This document shows, in pieces, positions 5,245 to 6,101 of a stretch of 6,101 nt of DNA. Source of the stretch: Clostridiales bacterium. GTDB lineage: Bacteria > Bacillota > Clostridia > Oscillospirales > Oscillospiraceae. A model generated the notes under the pieces. That model searched no databases. It saw nothing but the letters and a program-made list of their open reading frames with translations, and was not told the origin of the DNA. The position numbers and the translations under genes were made by a program. How positions within the stretch are numbered: position 1 is the stretch's first letter; the number at the start of each line of letters is the position of its first letter. Location: assembly GCA_021201515.1 (NCBI GenBank), contig JAJQET010000305.1, positions 1 through 6,101 on the forward strand, written 5' to 3'.

Positions 5245-6101
5245 TTAGCCGGAGGCTTCTCCGCCCTCCCCGCCGTTTCCTCTGCGGACAGGGCGCCGGT
5301 GCTCCTCTTCCTCCTGGGGTTCCGGCAGAACCACCACGCGAATCTCCAGCACCCGCATCCGGCGGATGGCCGTGACCGTCACCTCCAGGTTCTCGTAAGT
5401 AAACCGGTCCCCGGCCCTGGGAATGTGGCCCAGCTCATCCAGCACCCAGCCGGATACCGTGTCGCTGTCGCACTCCCCGCGAACGTCAAACAATTTAAAT
5501 ACATCGTCCAGATTAGCGCTGCAGGCAATCAAATAGCTGCCGTCGGGCTGCTTTTTGAAGCTCTCCACCACCTCGTCATGCTCATCCCAAATCTCGCCCA
5601 CAAGCTCCTCCAGGATGTCCTCCAGAGTGATCAGCCCCTCGGTGCCGCCGAACTCGTCCACCACAATGGCCAGATGAGTCTTTTGCCGCTGCATCTTGCT
5701 CAGCACGTCCTGCACCGGTTCAGAGGGGGTGGTGTAGAGGGGTTCCGTGATCAGGTGGAGCCAGTCGTCCTCCGGCCCCAGGTGGGCCTGGAAGAAGTCC
5801 TTCTCGTTCAGCACGCCCAGAATGTGGTCCCTGTCCTCATGCCAGATGGGCAGGCGGGAATAGCCGCAATCCCGGAACAGGGCGTCCATCTCCTTCGCCG
5901 TGGTGTCGTCCGGCGCGGATACCATATCCACACGGGGGATGAAGATCTCTCCCACCTCCAGGTCGCCAAACTCGATGGCGGAGCGGATCAGCTTGCTCTC
6001 CCCCGCCTCCAGGCCGCCTTCGTTCTCCGCTTCGGACACCATGGTAATCAGCTCGCCGCCGGTGATGCCCTCCCCTTCGTCTGGCTTGAAGAAGTGGTTC
6101 A
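5245..6101 (-). CDS. CBS-domain CorC/HlyC (hemolysin-type) family membrane protein, C-terminal part
   Basis: The cytoplasmic half of a CNNM/CorC-type protein (often annotated hemolysin or Mg/Co efflux). Characterised relatives act in magnesium or other divalent metal homeostasis; the hemolysin name is historical. The frame stays open to the right edge, so the ATG at 6042 is internal and the N-terminal DUF21 membrane domain lies outside. Numbering from that Met: a linker with EAENEGGLEAGESKLIRSAI (4-23), then FIPRVDM at 34-40 opening a CBS pair (about 36-90 and 100-155) with the family signature VVDEFGGTEGLITLEDILEE (127-146) and LVGEIWDEHDE. A CorC_HlyC transporter-associated domain follows (about 157-240), with SYLIACSANLDDVFKLF and DSDTVSGWVLDELGHIPRAGD. 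The tail is acidic then basic and glycine-rich (EEEEHRRPVRRGNGGEGGEASG), likely disordered. About 284 of an expected 420-450 residues are present. It converges on the SLOG gene and returns to high GC. Confidence 0.95.
   Translation of the reverse strand, partial: NHFFKPDEGEGITGGELITMVSEAENEGGLEAGESKLIRSAIEFGDLEVGEIFIPRVDMVSAPDDTTAKEMDALFRDCGYSRLPIWHEDRDHILGVLNEKDFFQAHLGPEDDWLHLITEPLYTTPSEPVQDVLSKMQRQKTHLAIVVDEFGGTEGLITLEDILEELVGEIWDEHDEVVESFKKQPDGSYLIACSANLDDVFKLFDVRGECDSDTVSGWVLDELGHIPRAGDRFTYENLEVTVTAIRRMRVLEIRVVVLPEPQEEEEHRRPVRRGNGGEGGEASG

Noticed and set aside
6040..6042. ATG as the start of the CorC/HlyC-type gene
   Set aside because: The frame continues to the right edge with family-like linker sequence (EGITGGELIT), so the gene is merely cut by the window.

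Overview
The window looks like chromosomal DNA from a high-GC, gut-type Clostridia relative (Oscillospiraceae, in the Flavonifractor/Lawsonibacter neighbourhood). This is inferred from GC-rich codon use, strong AGGAG-type ribosome sites, a YesL-family (DUF624) gene and protein signatures typical of that group. It is not proven from sequence alone.

Layout. Positions 1-4395 hold a rightward run of four closely spaced genes. They are the 3' part of a GH36 alpha-galactosidase (1-1130), an uncharacterised protein with one membrane anchor (1132-1806), a YesL/DUF624 membrane protein (1824-2537) and an amylosucrase-type GH13 enzyme (2584-4395). A hairpin at 4418-4458 ends this run and also serves the next gene, which converges on it. 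Positions 4473-5182 are a visibly more A/T-rich insert of two small divergent genes: an XRE-type repressor (minus strand) and a stand-alone SLOG-fold protein (plus strand). Their 95-bp intergenic region contains a perfect 20-bp palindrome and a second, degenerate copy. Positions 5132-5232 hold back-to-back terminators. From 5245 to the right edge is the 3' part of a minus-strand CBS/CorC_HlyC transporter-type gene, cut by the window end.

How the genes fit together. The two glycoside hydrolases suggest a cytoplasmic route for raffinose-family sugars: GH36 would release galactose and leave sucrose, and the GH13_4 enzyme would split sucrose and could transfer glucose to a glucan. The two membrane proteins between them have no assigned activity. 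The XRE-SLOG pair looks like a self-regulated accessory cassette unrelated to sugar use.

Most notable points. (1) The amylosucrase reading frame is broken near its start. The well-placed ATG at 2559, with a good ribosome site, is one base out of frame with the body of the gene, and the shift maps to a run of seven C. (2) The XRE-SLOG cassette has paired palindromic operators over divergent promoters. (3) A perfect 15-bp hairpin is built into the last codons of the SLOG gene. No RNA genes, CRISPR arrays or insertion sequences were seen.
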